Origin: an uncultured Coriobacteriaceae bacterium
GTDB lineage: Bacteria; Actinomycetota; Coriobacteriia; Coriobacteriales; Coriobacteriaceae
Reading direction: 5' to 3'
NCBI GenBank assembly: GCA_944322305.1
Contig: CALUOP010000004.1
Coordinates: forward strand, 1-64,000
DNA: 64,000 bases
The translations under genes and the position numbers were made by a program. Shown in pieces: positions 28,497-37,922 of the stretch. The notes below the pieces were generated by a model. It saw only the letters and a program-made list of their open reading frames with translations, had not been told where the DNA came from and did not search any database. Every line of letters begins with the position of its first letter. Within the stretch, counting starts at the first letter, position 1.

Positions 28497-31229
28497 ATGA
28501 CCGATCAGCCCACAACGCCCGCCGACCCCAGCCAGCTTGCCGGCCTCACCACCTCCGAGGTGGAGGAGCGCATCGCCGCTGGCAAGGTCAACGTCAACAC
28601 CGAGCTCAAAACCAAGAGCGTGCGCCAGCTCGTGCTCGAGAACGTCTGCACGCTGTTCAACCTCATCAACGTGGTGCTCGCCGTGTTGGTGATCATCACC
28701 GGCGAGCTCAAGAACCTGACGTTTCTCGTCATCGTGCTGGCCAACACCTTCATCGGCATCTGGCAGGCGCTGCGCTCCAAGCGCATGGTCGACCGCCTGA
28801 CGCTGCTCGCGCAGAAGAAAGCCCGCGTCATCCGCAACAGCGAGGAGGTCGAGCTCGAGCTTGACCAGATCGTGCTGGACGACCTGGTGCGGCTGGGCCG
28901 CGGCGACCAGATCCCGGCCGACGCGATCGTGGTCAAAGGCGAGGCCAGCGTCAACGAGAGCCTGCTCACCGGCGAGAGCGACCTTATCCGCAAGGTGGCC
29001 GGCGACGAGCTCATGAGCGGCAGCTTCGTGGACTCGGGGCTGGTGTACGCGCGCGTGGAGCACGTGGGCGCCGACAACTACGTGGCCAAGATCAACAACG
29101 AGGCCAAGTACGTCAAGAAGGTCAACTCCGAGATCATGCGGGCCCTCAACGCCATCGTGCGCTTCGCGAGCGTGGTCATGCTGCCGCTCGGCATCGGGCT
29201 CTACCTGGCCAGCCGCGCCGACGGCGTGGGGTTCTCAGCCTCGGTGCTCACCACGGTGGGCGCGCTTCTGGGCATGATCCCGCAGGGGCTGGTGCTGCTG
29301 ACGAGTTCGGTTCTGTGCCTGGCCACCATTCGCTTGGCGCGCAAGAAGGTGCTCGCCCAGCAGCTCTACTGCATCGAGACGCTTGCGCGCGTGGACGTGC
29401 TGTGCCTGGACAAAACCGGCACCATCACCTCCGGGCGCATGGAGGTGGCCGGCACCCACCCGCTCGAGGGCGAGGGGGCTGCCGAGCTCGACCAGGTGCT
29501 GGCGAGCATCGCCCAGGCAACCTCGGACGACGCCAACGAGACCTGCCGCGCCCTGCTCGACTACTTCGGCTTGGGGCTGCCCGCACAGCCGGCGGTCGAG
29601 AAGGGCGCTCGCCGCGCCAAGGGCGCAGCGGCCCCCGCGCCCGAGGCTCCGCGCGTCTCGCCGTGGGAGCCCGTGCGCGTGGTGCCGTTCTCCTCGGCCA
29701 AGAAGTGGAGCGGCGCATATTTCGGAGAGCAGGGCGCCTTCGTCATGGGCGCGGCGCAGTTCGTGCTCGAGCCGCAGGATTTTGAAGCATGCGAGAAGCG
29801 CGTGTCCGAGCTTGCCGCCCAGGCGCGCGCGCTCGTGGTGGCGCGCGTGGAGGGCTTCACCGCCGAAGGCGACCTGCTCGGCCGACCGGTGCCGCTGGGC
29901 TTCGTGACCATCCGCGACGAGATCCGCACCTCGGCGCCCGAGACCATCCGCTACTTCTGCGAGCAGGGCGTGACGCTCAACGTGATCTCGGGCGACGACC
30001 CGCGCACCGTTTCGTTCATCGCCGCGCAGGTGGGCATCCCCGGGGCCGACAAGTACGTGGACGCCACCACGCTCACCACCCCGGCCAAGATCGACGCGGC
30101 GGCTGAGCGCTACCACGTGTTCGGGCGCGTGACCCCGCAGCAGAAGCGCGAGCTGGTGCAGGCCCTCCAGCGCCGCGGCCACACCGTGGCCATGACCGGC
30201 GACGGCGTGAACGACGTGCTGGCGCTCAAGGAGGCCGACTGCTCGGTGGCCATGGCGGCCGGTTCGGACGCGGCGCGCAACGTGGCCGAGATCGTGCTGG
30301 TGGACAACGACTTCGCGGCCATGCCCGCGGTGGTGGCCGAGGGTCGGCGTTCCATCAACAACCTGCAGCGCTCGGCGGCGCTGTTCCTCACCAAGACCCT
30401 CTTCTCGATGGCGCTGGCGGCGATCTGCATCTTCTTCCCGCCGTACCCCTTCCAGCCCATCCAGATGACGCTCATCAACTTCTTCTGCATCGGCCTGCCG
30501 AGCTTCGTGCTGGCGCTCGAGCCCAACCACGACCGCGTGAAGGGCAACTTCCTCACCAACGTGCTCAAGCGCGCTCTGCCGGCGAGTCTCATGGTGGTGG
30601 CGGCCGTGGGCGTGTGCATGGTGGCGAGCGGGCTTTTGCACACAGGCTCCGCGGCGCTTTCCACGATGTCGCTCGTAGCCACCAGCGTGGTGGGCTGCAG
30701 GCTCATCTGGCAGCTTTCGTGGCCGTTCACGCCGCTGCGCACGGCGCTGTTCGCCTTCATCGCGGTGGGCATCGTGGTGGGCGTGGGCTTTTTCCCCGAG
30801 CTCTTCATCATCGCGTGGCCCGCGCTGCCGGGGCTTGCGGTGCTTGCCCTGGCGTGTCTGGTGGGTTGGTTCGGGTTCGGATGGCTCACGTCGGCGCTCG
30901 AGCGCTTTGCCTACGCGTTCTCGCGCGTGTCGCGGCGCCAAGCGACAGGTCTCGGCCGCGGGGTCAGCGTGTCGATGAGCCGCGGGCGCAAGGGCGCGCT
31001 GTCGGTGCGGCCGAGCGCGGTGGAGCGCGTGGCGTCCCGCACCGTGGCGCGTGCCCGGGAGAAGCGCGACCGCCGCGAGCAGCGCGCCGCGCAGAAGTCG
31101 GCGCAAGCAGCAGTGCTCCAAGCCAAGCGCGCGGAGGCTGCGAGCGGCAGCGCCCGGTCCAAGCGTGGCTTTACGGTGAGCAAGTCCTCCCACGGCGTGC
31201 AGGTGAAGCTCCCGCGCCGCAAGCGCTAG
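28497..31229 (+). CDS. Cation-transporting P-type ATPase, CtpE-like
   Basis: This P-type ATPase of 910 residues is related to the CtpE group, implicated in calcium uptake. It shows an N-terminal pair of membrane helices, the A-domain LLTGESD, the PEGL-like helix-4 motif GMIPQGLVLL, and phosphorylation site DKTGTIT (Asp305). GDGVNDVLALKEADCSVAMA forms the hinge, followed by a C-terminal membrane block. After the last helix comes a roughly 90-residue, strongly basic, Arg/Lys/Ala-rich cytoplasmic tail. The frame is open 23 codons upstream from a TTG, but AGAGGAT precedes the ATG at 28497. The ion is inferred from family only. The 282-base leader holds a TCAGGGC/GCCCTGA hairpin near 28330-28377. 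Confidence 0.88.
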   Translation: MTDQPTTPADPSQLAGLTTSEVEERIAAGKVNVNTELKTKSVRQLVLENVCTLFNLINVVLAVLVIITGELKNLTFLVIVLANTFIGIWQALRSKRMVDRLTLLAQKKARVIRNSEEVELELDQIVLDDLVRLGRGDQIPADAIVVKGEASVNESLLTGESDLIRKVAGDELMSGSFVDSGLVYARVEHVGADNYVAKINNEAKYVKKVNSEIMRALNAIVRFASVVMLPLGIGLYLASRADGVGFSASVLTTVGALLGMIPQGLVLLTSSVLCLATIRLARKKVLAQQLYCIETLARVDVLCLDKTGTITSGRMEVAGTHPLEGEGAAELDQVLASIAQATSDDANETCRALLDYFGLGLPAQPAVEKGARRAKGAAAPAPEAPRVSPWEPVRVVPFSSAKKWSGAYFGEQGAFVMGAAQFVLEPQDFEACEKRVSELAAQARALVVARVEGFTAEGDLLGRPVPLGFVTIRDEIRTSAPETIRYFCEQGVTLNVISGDDPRTVSFIAAQVGIPGADKYVDATTLTTPAKIDAAAERYHVFGRVTPQQKRELVQALQRRGHTVAMTGDGVNDVLALKEADCSVAMAAGSDAARNVAEIVLVDNDFAAMPAVVAEGRRSINNLQRSAALFLTKTLFSMALAAICIFFPPYPFQPIQMTLINFFCIGLPSFVLALEPNHDRVKGNFLTNVLKRALPASLMVVAAVGVCMVASGLLHTGSAALSTMSLVATSVVGCRLIWQLSWPFTPLRTALFAFIAVGIVVGVGFFPELFIIAWPALPGLAVLALACLVGWFGFGWLTSALERFAYAFSRVSRRQATGLGRGVSVSMSRGRKGALSVRPSAVERVASRTVARAREKRDRREQRAAQKSAQAAVLQAKRAEAASGSARSKRGFTVSKSSHGVQVKLPRRKR

Positions 31230-31461
31230 CCATTTGCGGCCGGGCGCCCGGCGGGGCGCGGGCCCGGCAGGACGCGGGGCTCTGGACGACTTTCTCGGTC
31301 GCCGCGGCGCAAGTCTTGCGGGGTGCAGTGGCAGACTTGGCCGTTGCCTGGCTGGCGGATTGGCGGGCAAAGCGTTCCTCAGGGGCAGGTGAGATCTGTT
31401 GCGTTGCTTGTCGAGCGCTTGCAGGATAAAAGAGCGGGCAACGAGATGACGGGGGAGGCGC
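31230..31461. other. Gene-free stretch before array B
   Basis: With array B (31462-31672) and the acnA promoter this makes a 592-base gene-free gap. This part holds a G+C-rich stretch and weak matches to the 31-bp unit around 31350-31440 (TTGCCTGG, GGCGGGCAAAG), too diverged to place with confidence. No terminator with a T-run is visible after the ATPase gene. Confidence 0.5.
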
Positions 31462-31672
31462 TTACCCGCGGAGACGACGTCCAAGGCAGCGGTTGATCGT
31501 CCTTACGACATCTAAGATTCGGTTGCCCGCCCCTGTGACCGCCAACTCCCGGAAATCCGGGAGTTGCGTGCAGTTTGCGCGACCAACTGCATTTCAGATG
31601 ACGCAACCGCGGTCAACCGATGCCGTGGCCGACAAGATCGCGGGCAACCGCCCGATCGCCAGTGCTTATCTG
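31462..31672. repeat. 31-bp degenerate tandem array B with central hairpin
   Basis: Plus-strand units start at 31462 (TTACCCGCGG), 31493 (TTGATCGTCC) and 31523 (TTGCCCGCCC). The perfect hairpin CAACTCCCGG-aaat-CCGGGAGTTG occupies 31543-31566. Units on the other strand follow at 31581, 31611 and 31642 (GACCAACTGC, GGTCAACCGA, GGGCAACCGC), 30-31 bases apart. The array is thus a quasi-palindrome of repeated units around a hairpin. It lies between the CtpE-like ATPase and aconitase. Confidence 0.88.
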
Positions 31673-31821
31673 CGAGAAGTGCGGCCAAAGCCCGCCGCTC
31701 GTTGCGCTTATATTAATGCTTTGGGGCTCGGGCTCCTGCGGGCTGCGCACGTGCGGGCCTGCGCTATAGTTAGGCTCGCCGGCGCGTGCGCGCCGCGTTT
31801 GCCGCAAGGGAAGGGGAGACC

Positions 31822-34524
31822 ATGCCGACCGCTCCTGAGAATCCGTATGCCCGCACCTTGAAGGTCGCTGGCGCATCGTACCGCTACTACGACGTGACCG
31901 CCGTGCCCGGCGCCGACCGCTTGCCGGTGAGCCTCAAGATCCTGCTCGAAAACGTAATCCGCCGTGCCCCAAGCGCCGAGGCGGCCCAAGCGGCGGCCGA
32001 GAAGGTCGTGGCCGCCGGTCTCGCGGGCAAGCCCGGCGAGGAGATCGAGTTCATGCCCGCCCGCGTGCTCTTCCAAGACTTCACCGGCGTGCCCGTGTTC
32101 GTGGACTTCGCCGCCATGCGCGACGCCGCGGCCGAGCGCGGGGCCGACCCGGCGCTCATCAACCCGCAGATCCCCTGCACGCTCGTGGTAGACCACTCCG
32201 TCACGGCCGACGTGGCGGGTTGCCCGGGGGCGCTCGAGCGCAACATGGAGCTCGAGGCTGCGCGCAACGCCGAGCGGTTTTCGTTCCTCAAGTGGGCGTC
32301 CGAGAGCTTCGACAACGTGCGCATCGTCCCGCCCGGGGTCGGCATCTGCCACCAGCTCAACGTTGAGCGCTTCTGCCGCGTGGTATGGGACGGCGCGACT
32401 GCCGACGGCGTGCGCGAGGCATACTTCGACACGCTCGTGGGCACCGACTCGCATACTCCCACGGCCAACGGCCTCGGCGTGCTCGGCTGGGGCGTGGGCG
32501 GCATCGAGGCCGAGGCCGCGGCGCTGGGGCAGCCTGTCACCATGCGGGTGCCCGCCGTGGTGGGGGTGCGCCTCACCGGCGCGCTCTCGGGCGGCGCCTG
32601 CGCCATGGATGTGGCGCTGGCCTTTGCCGAGAAGCTCCGCGCCGAGGGCGTGGTGGGGTGCCTCGTCGAATGCTTCGGCCCCGGCGTGGCCACGCTCAGC
32701 GCCACGCAGCGCGCCACCATCGCAAACATGACGCCCGAGTACGGCGCCACCGCCACGCTCTTCCCTGCTGACGAGGCCGCGCTTGCCCAGCTCGAGCTCA
32801 CCGGTTCGGCCGACGCGGTGCCGCTTGCGCGCGCTTACCTCACAGCCCAGGGGATCCTGGCTGATCCTTCCGCGGCTGCGTGCGTGCAGGCCCCTGCCCC
32901 CGAGCCCGTGTACGCCAAGGTGCTTGAGCTTGACCTTTCGGCCGTGGAGCCCTCGCTCGCCGGTCCCAGCCGCCCGCACAACCGCGTAAGCATCTCGGGC
33001 CTCAAAGACCGCGTGCGCGCGACGTGCGCCGAGCACGGGTGCGACCTTGCGGCGTCCTTCGAGATCGAGACGGCGGGCGAGAAGCACCTCGTGCACCACG
33101 GGGCGCTCGCTATCGCCGCCATCACCAGCTGCACCACCGCCACCGACCCGGCCATGATGCTCGCTGCTGGCCTCGCCGCCAAGAAGGCCGTCGAGCTCGG
33201 GGCCGAGCCCGTGCCGTGGGTTAAGAAGGTGCTCGCGCCCGGTTCCCGCGCCACCGCGGAGCTGCTCGCACGTTCGGGTCTCATCGAGCCGCTCGAGCGC
33301 TTGGGCTTCTACGTCTGCGGATTCGGCTGCATGAGCTGCATCGGCAACTCCGGCGAGATCGATCCCGCCCTCAAGCCCGTGGCCGAAGCCTGCGACCTTG
33401 CGAGCGTGCTTTCGGGCAACCGCAACTTCGACGGCCGCATCAGCCCCGACGTGGCGCAGAACTACCTCGCCGCGCCGGCGCTCGTGGTGGCCTACTCGCT
33501 CGTGGGCCGCATGGACGTCGATCTTTCGTGCGAACCGGTGTTCCTGGGCGAGAACGGCCCGGTCATGCTTGCCGACATCATGCCTGACGACGACGAGGTT
33601 GCCGCCGCGGTGCGCGCCTACGTGACCCCGGAGCTTTTCTCGAGCGTGGCTGGCACGCTCTTTGCCGGCGACGAGGCGTGGGACGCGCTGGGCGCCGAGC
33701 CTTCGGCCACGTATGCCTGGGACGCGGCGTCCACCTACGTGCGCAACCCGCCCTACTTCCACCTCGCCCGCCCGCTCGAGGGCGACGAGGGCATCTCGGG
33801 CGCGCGCGTGCTGGCGCTGCTGGGCGACTTCGTCACCACCGACCACATCTCGCCGGCCGGAGCCATCGCCCGGGATTCCTCTGCGGCCGCCTACCTGCGC
33901 GCGCACGGCGTGGCTGACGCCGACTTCAACACCTACGGCGCCCGCCGCGGCAACCACGAGGTCATGATGCGCGGCTGCTTCGCCAACGTGAAGCTCGAGA
34001 ACCGCCTGGCCGCGGGGCGGGTGGGCGCGTGGTCGCGCAACATGTGGACCGGCGAGGTGGAGCCGCTGTTTGCCTGCGCCGAGGTCGCGCGCGAGCACGG
34101 GGCGCCGCTCGTGGTCGTTGCCGGCAAGATGTACGGCTCGGGCTCCTCGCGTGACTGGGCTGCCAAGGCCCCAGCGCTTCTGGGCGTGCGCGCGGTTATC
34201 GCCGAGAGCTTCGAGCGCATCCACCGCTCCAACCTCATCGGCATGGGGATCCTGCCGCTCGAGTTCCTGCCGGGGCAAAGCGCCGAGAGCCTGGGGCTTA
34301 CCGGGTGCGAGGTCGTGGATATCGCGCCGGTAGACGTTTCGGGCGGGCTGCCCCAGCCTGCCGTGGTGGAGGTGGCCGCCACCGCCGAGGACGGGACGGT
34401 GACGCGCTTTGAGGCGACGGTGCGCGTGGACACGCCCACCGAGGGCGCCTACCTTGCCGCCGGCGGCATCTTGCCGTATGTTTTGAACGGGCTCGTCGAG
34501 CGCGCCGAGGGCGGCGAGCGCTAG
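31822..34524 (+). CDS. acnA: Aconitate hydratase A
   Basis: Aconitase isomerises citrate to isocitrate with a [4Fe-4S] cluster. The 900-residue protein has cluster ligands Cys437 (TSCTTATDP) and Cys503/Cys506 (GFGCMSCIGNSG), almost the E. coli AcnA positions. It also has VGTDSHTPTANGLGVLGWGVGGIEAE, TTDHISPAG, KMYGSGSSRDWAAK and GMGILPLEF of the swivelling domain. The ATG at 31822 is set by AAGGGAAGGGGAG; a TATAGT -10-like box lies at 31765-31770. No other citric acid cycle gene is in the window. It could also serve as an iron-responsive RNA-binding protein, as other AcnA proteins do. Confidence 0.96.
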   Translation: MPTAPENPYARTLKVAGASYRYYDVTAVPGADRLPVSLKILLENVIRRAPSAEAAQAAAEKVVAAGLAGKPGEEIEFMPARVLFQDFTGVPVFVDFAAMRDAAAERGADPALINPQIPCTLVVDHSVTADVAGCPGALERNMELEAARNAERFSFLKWASESFDNVRIVPPGVGICHQLNVERFCRVVWDGATADGVREAYFDTLVGTDSHTPTANGLGVLGWGVGGIEAEAAALGQPVTMRVPAVVGVRLTGALSGGACAMDVALAFAEKLRAEGVVGCLVECFGPGVATLSATQRATIANMTPEYGATATLFPADEAALAQLELTGSADAVPLARAYLTAQGILADPSAAACVQAPAPEPVYAKVLELDLSAVEPSLAGPSRPHNRVSISGLKDRVRATCAEHGCDLAASFEIETAGEKHLVHHGALAIAAITSCTTATDPAMMLAAGLAAKKAVELGAEPVPWVKKVLAPGSRATAELLARSGLIEPLERLGFYVCGFGCMSCIGNSGEIDPALKPVAEACDLASVLSGNRNFDGRISPDVAQNYLAAPALVVAYSLVGRMDVDLSCEPVFLGENGPVMLADIMPDDDEVAAAVRAYVTPELFSSVAGTLFAGDEAWDALGAEPSATYAWDAASTYVRNPPYFHLARPLEGDEGISGARVLALLGDFVTTDHISPAGAIARDSSAAAYLRAHGVADADFNTYGARRGNHEVMMRGCFANVKLENRLAAGRVGAWSRNMWTGEVEPLFACAEVAREHGAPLVVVAGKMYGSGSSRDWAAKAPALLGVRAVIAESFERIHRSNLIGMGILPLEFLPGQSAESLGLTGCEVVDIAPVDVSGGLPQPAVVEVAATAEDGTVTRFEATVRVDTPTEGAYLAAGGILPYVLNGLVERAEGGER

Positions 34525-34600
34525 CGGCGACGGTTTTGCGACGCTCCGCGCAGGCGGGGCGCCGAGGTTTTCGCAACGAGGCTATGAGTGGAGGGGCCAC

Positions 34601-35740
34601 GTGATCTGCCCGCAGTGCAACAGGACCATTGACGACGACGCGGAGTTCTGCCCGGTGTGCCACGCCTTCGTAGGGGACGCGGCGCGCTCGGGCGAGCAGT
34701 TCGTGTTCTGCGACGGATGCGGCGCGCGCCTGTCTGCGGGTGAGCGCGTGTGCCCCAAGTGCGGCCGTCCCGCGCCCTCCATCCTCTCCACGGAGGCGGC
34801 GGCAAGCGACCTGGCTGCCGGCAAGACGGCGAGCTTCCCGCGCCTGACGCGCGAGGAGCTCGAGCGCGCGGGGCTCGCGCGCGACGCCCGGGTGCCGCAG
34901 GTTGAGGCCGGCGACGCGGCGCGCAACCCCTTCGACCCCGACTACCCGAGCATGATCGGCCGCGACGAGCTTGCCCGCGAGAGCAGCGAGGCGCGCTTCT
35001 TCGTGCGGGAGGACGAGGACCCCTATCACTCCCACAAGCGACCGTGGGGCAAGATCATCCTCACGGTGCTGCTCGTTGCCGCCGTGGCGGGTAGCGTGGC
35101 CTTTGTGTACTACGACCCGCTCGACGTGATGCCCGTCATCTACGCGCGCATCCGCGAGGCCGCCGCCGAGGCGTTTCCCTCGCGCCAGCCGGTTGCGGGC
35201 GTTGACGGCGCCGTCGACACCGGCTCCGACGCGGCGGGCGAGCCGGTGGATGCCGAGGCGCCCTTGGGCGACGACCAGGTCTACGTGCGCCTGGCGGCCA
35301 TCTACGACACGATCGCCTCGTTCCCGGACCGCTACGGCAGCGTGGTCGACGACTACAACACCTGGTACGCCTACTCCGATCGCGCCCACCGCGAGGAGGG
35401 GAGCGCCAGCGCCTACGCCCTGCGCGACGCCTGCGACGCGGTGCTGGACGAGCTCAACACGATGAACGTGCCTGAGGACACGGCGTATGCCGAGGACATC
35501 GAGCATCTGAAGCAGCTGGCCTCTTGGATGCGCACCCGCGCCGACATCATCTGCTCCTCGTGGGACATCTCGCTTTCCTACCCGGAAGGGGAGCGGCCCG
35601 AGGCGAGCGCGGTGACCGAGCCGTTGCGCTCGCGCTCGTCCGAGGACGACGAGGCAAACGAGAACTTCTCGCGCAACCTCGAGGCGTGGCGTCCGGTCGA
35701 GAAGAACGCGCCGAACACGGACCCGAACACGGACCAGTAG
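34601..35740 (+). CDS. Zinc-ribbon membrane protein
   Basis: I recognise no named family. The 379-residue protein starts with two zinc ribbons (CPQC...CPVC at about residues 3-20 and CDGC...CPKC at about 37-54). A disordered, acidic linker follows, then one membrane helix (about 152-172, KIILTVLLVAAVAGSVAFVYY). The outer domain of about 200 residues is mostly helical (DQVYVRLAAIYDTIASF, DYNTWYAYSDRAH) and the C-terminus is charged. The ribbons would be cytoplasmic. The start is GTG at 34601 with GGAGGGG upstream. The role is unknown; it precedes cyclophilin, a TPR membrane protein and the mreBCD set. Confidence 0.8.
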   Translation: MICPQCNRTIDDDAEFCPVCHAFVGDAARSGEQFVFCDGCGARLSAGERVCPKCGRPAPSILSTEAAASDLAAGKTASFPRLTREELERAGLARDARVPQVEAGDAARNPFDPDYPSMIGRDELARESSEARFFVREDEDPYHSHKRPWGKIILTVLLVAAVAGSVAFVYYDPLDVMPVIYARIREAAAEAFPSRQPVAGVDGAVDTGSDAAGEPVDAEAPLGDDQVYVRLAAIYDTIASFPDRYGSVVDDYNTWYAYSDRAHREEGSASAYALRDACDAVLDELNTMNVPEDTAYAEDIEHLKQLASWMRTRADIICSSWDISLSYPEGERPEASAVTEPLRSRSSEDDEANENFSRNLEAWRPVEKNAPNTDPNTDQ

Positions 35741-35833
35741 GGGCCTTCCAGGCGCTTGCGCGATGCCGAATTCGTGAACGGGCGCGCTTCTTGCTAGAAT
35801 GGGGCGTGTGTAACGCGTTGACGAGGAGTATGT

Positions 35834-36382
35834 ATGCTGGGAGATCCGCTGTACACGCCTGCGTACGAGGTGCGCGGCGACGAGGTTGCCGACATCACCA
35901 CGTCCAAGGGCACGGTGCGCGTGCGTCTTGACGGCGCCGGCGCCCCCATCCATGTTGCCAATTTTTGCGAGCTCGCCGAGGCGGGCTTCTACGACGGGTT
36001 GAAGTTCCACCGCTATGTTCCGGGCTTCGTCATCCAGGGCGGGGACCCCAACACGCGCGAGATGGAGCCGGCCGACGTCGCGGCGGGCAAGCCCGGCCCC
36101 GACGGCATGCCCGGCACGGGCGGCCCGGGGTACCGCATCAAGGCTGAGTACGCCACCAACCCCCGCAACAGCCACGAGGACGGCGCGCTCGCCATGGCGC
36201 GCTCCCAGCACCCCGACTCCGCCGGGTCGCAGTTCTACTTCTGCCTCGGCCCCCAGCACGGCTTGGATTCCGGCTACACGGTGTTCGGTCAGACCCTCTC
36301 GGGCCTCGACGTGATCTCCGCGCTGCGTGCCGGCGACGTTATCGAGCACATCGCAATCACCCACGAGGCCGACGCGCGCTAG
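35834..36382 (+). CDS. Peptidyl-prolyl cis-trans isomerase, cyclophilin type
   Basis: Cyclophilins speed proline isomerisation during protein folding. The 182-residue protein has the active-site Arg and Phe blocks FHRYVPGFVIQGGDP, an insertion with GPDGMPGTGGPGYRIKAEY, MARSQHPDSAGSQFYFCLG, and TVFGQTLSGLDVI. There is no signal peptide, so it is cytoplasmic. Two ATGs overlap here; the one at 35834 is in frame and lies 5 bases after GAGGAG (35823-35828). A TAGAAT -10-like box stands at 35795-35800. The TPR protein follows 34 bases later and is probably co-transcribed. Confidence 0.95.
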   Translation: MLGDPLYTPAYEVRGDEVADITTSKGTVRVRLDGAGAPIHVANFCELAEAGFYDGLKFHRYVPGFVIQGGDPNTREMEPADVAAGKPGPDGMPGTGGPGYRIKAEYATNPRNSHEDGALAMARSQHPDSAGSQFYFCLGPQHGLDSGYTVFGQTLSGLDVISALRAGDVIEHIAITHEADAR

Positions 36383-36416
36383 CCCGTCGCCCCTTAGAGT
36401 GGAGAAGGAGACACCC

Positions 36417-37805
36417 GTGAACAACCTTCTGTTTGAGCAAGCCCGCGCTGCGTACCAGTCGCGCGACTTCGCGAGCGCCGCGCAGTTCTTCGCGGCCTGC
36501 AAAGATCCCTCCGAGCCCGCCGGCGAGGCCGATCACCTGCGCGGCAACGCGCTGATGAAGCTCGGCATGTTCTCCGAGGCGGCAGCTGCGTACGAGTTGG
36601 CGCTTGCGGACGCCTCCTACGGGCACGTGGGCGCCCTGCGCACCAACGAGGGCAAGGCCTGCGTGGCCATGGGCGACACCGAGCGCGCCATCGCGTGCTT
36701 CCGCGCCGCGGCGCAAGACCCCACTTATCCCACGCCCTACAAGGCGCAGCTCGCCCTCGGCGAGCTTTTGCTCTCCCAGGGCAACGTCACGGAGGCCGGC
36801 GTGGCCTACCGCCAGGCCGCCATCGACGAGACCAACCCCGAGCCCGCCTCGGCGCTCTCCAAGCTCGGCGGCTGCTTTGTGGCGCTCGGCCGTCCGCAGG
36901 ACGCCATCGAGGCCTACCGCACCGCGCTCGACTTCTCCGGCCCCTCCACCAACCAGAACGCCATCTACGCCGGCCTCGGCCAGGCGTGCGTGGCCGCCAG
37001 CCGCATGGACGAGGCGCTCGACGCCTTCAACCAGGCCCTCGCCGACGGCACCTACGCCTTGAGCCCCGAGGCTGAGGCCGACTACCAGCGCGCCCGCAGC
37101 CTCATGGAGGGCAAGGGCGGCCTTTCCGGCACCGGTTCCAACACCGCCTCCACCTCCGGGGTGCTCTACGACCCGCTCGACCCGCTGGGCAAGTCCGGCG
37201 AGTTCATCCCCGACCCCTCCGACACGGGCTTTTTCACCCTCACGGAGAACGAGATGATCCAACAGGACAAGCAGGAGATGAAGATCAAGCGCAAGCGCAA
37301 GCACACCGGCCTCAAGGTCTTCATCGTCATCGTGCTTATCGTGCTCATTGCGGGCGGCGGCGCCTTCTACGCCTTCTACCGCGGCATGGGCATCCCCTCG
37401 CAGCAAGAGGTTCTCACGAGCCTGTTCGACGACGTGACGGCGGGCCAGGACGCTACCGAGAACCTCGCCGCCGGGCTCACCGACGACCAGAAGCAGCTCA
37501 TCATCTCCATGGTGCCGCAGGGTGCTACGGCCCAGATCACCAACATGGACCAGTCGATGACCGAGTCCACCGCCTCGGTCGAGGTCACGCTCGCCGGCGG
37601 CGGCGTGCAGGACTACACCGTGACCTTCGTGCGCGACGGCATCGGCTGGGTTGTCTCGGGCCTCACGCTCGACTTCGACTCGCTTGACGACGGCTCCGAC
37701 ACCTCGGACGACGCCGCTGACCAGGATGGGGCGGCCGCTGACGACGGCGCGGCCGACGAAGGTGCCCAGGACGCCGACGCGGCGGGTGCCGACGCCGCCG
37801 CGTAG
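36417..37805 (+). CDS. TPR-repeat membrane protein
   Basis: A 462-residue protein with TPR repeats in residues 1 to about 220 (AARAAYQSRDFASAAQFFAAC, GMFSEAAAAYELALADA, GRPQDAIEAYRTALDF, SRMDEALDAFNQALA). A linker and a basic KIKRKRKH patch lead to one membrane helix (about 299-322). The outer domain of some 100 residues resembles a small secreted beta fold (AQITNMDQSMTESTASVEVTL), and the Asp/Ala tail is very acidic. The TPR part would face the cytoplasm. The GTG at 36417 is preferred because GAGAAGGAG lies directly upstream. Its place just before mreB suggests an envelope role; the function is unknown. Confidence 0.82.
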   Translation: MNNLLFEQARAAYQSRDFASAAQFFAACKDPSEPAGEADHLRGNALMKLGMFSEAAAAYELALADASYGHVGALRTNEGKACVAMGDTERAIACFRAAAQDPTYPTPYKAQLALGELLLSQGNVTEAGVAYRQAAIDETNPEPASALSKLGGCFVALGRPQDAIEAYRTALDFSGPSTNQNAIYAGLGQACVAASRMDEALDAFNQALADGTYALSPEAEADYQRARSLMEGKGGLSGTGSNTASTSGVLYDPLDPLGKSGEFIPDPSDTGFFTLTENEMIQQDKQEMKIKRKRKHTGLKVFIVIVLIVLIAGGGAFYAFYRGMGIPSQQEVLTSLFDDVTAGQDATENLAAGLTDDQKQLIISMVPQGATAQITNMDQSMTESTASVEVTLAGGGVQDYTVTFVRDGIGWVVSGLTLDFDSLDDGSDTSDDAADQDGAAADDGAADEGAQDADAAGADAAA

Positions 37806-37922
37806 GGTTATTTCGCGTATTCTCAAGGCACGGGCGGGCTTTGCGGGCCCGCGCGCGCTACACTGAGCTTCTCAGCGCATAAAACATCTACGCCGGGTGC
37901 GCCCCGGTTTTGAGGAGTAGCC

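Noticed and set aside
31708-34278. Very long minus-strand open frame (856 codons) opposite aconitase
   Set aside because: It is an antisense shadow caused by high G+C and codon bias. The plus-strand frame encodes a complete aconitase with all ligands, while the minus product is His/Gly/Arg-rich without motifs. The same reasoning removed the frames at 29235-31484(-), 39033-41156(-), 44949-46814(-) and 57493-59973(-).
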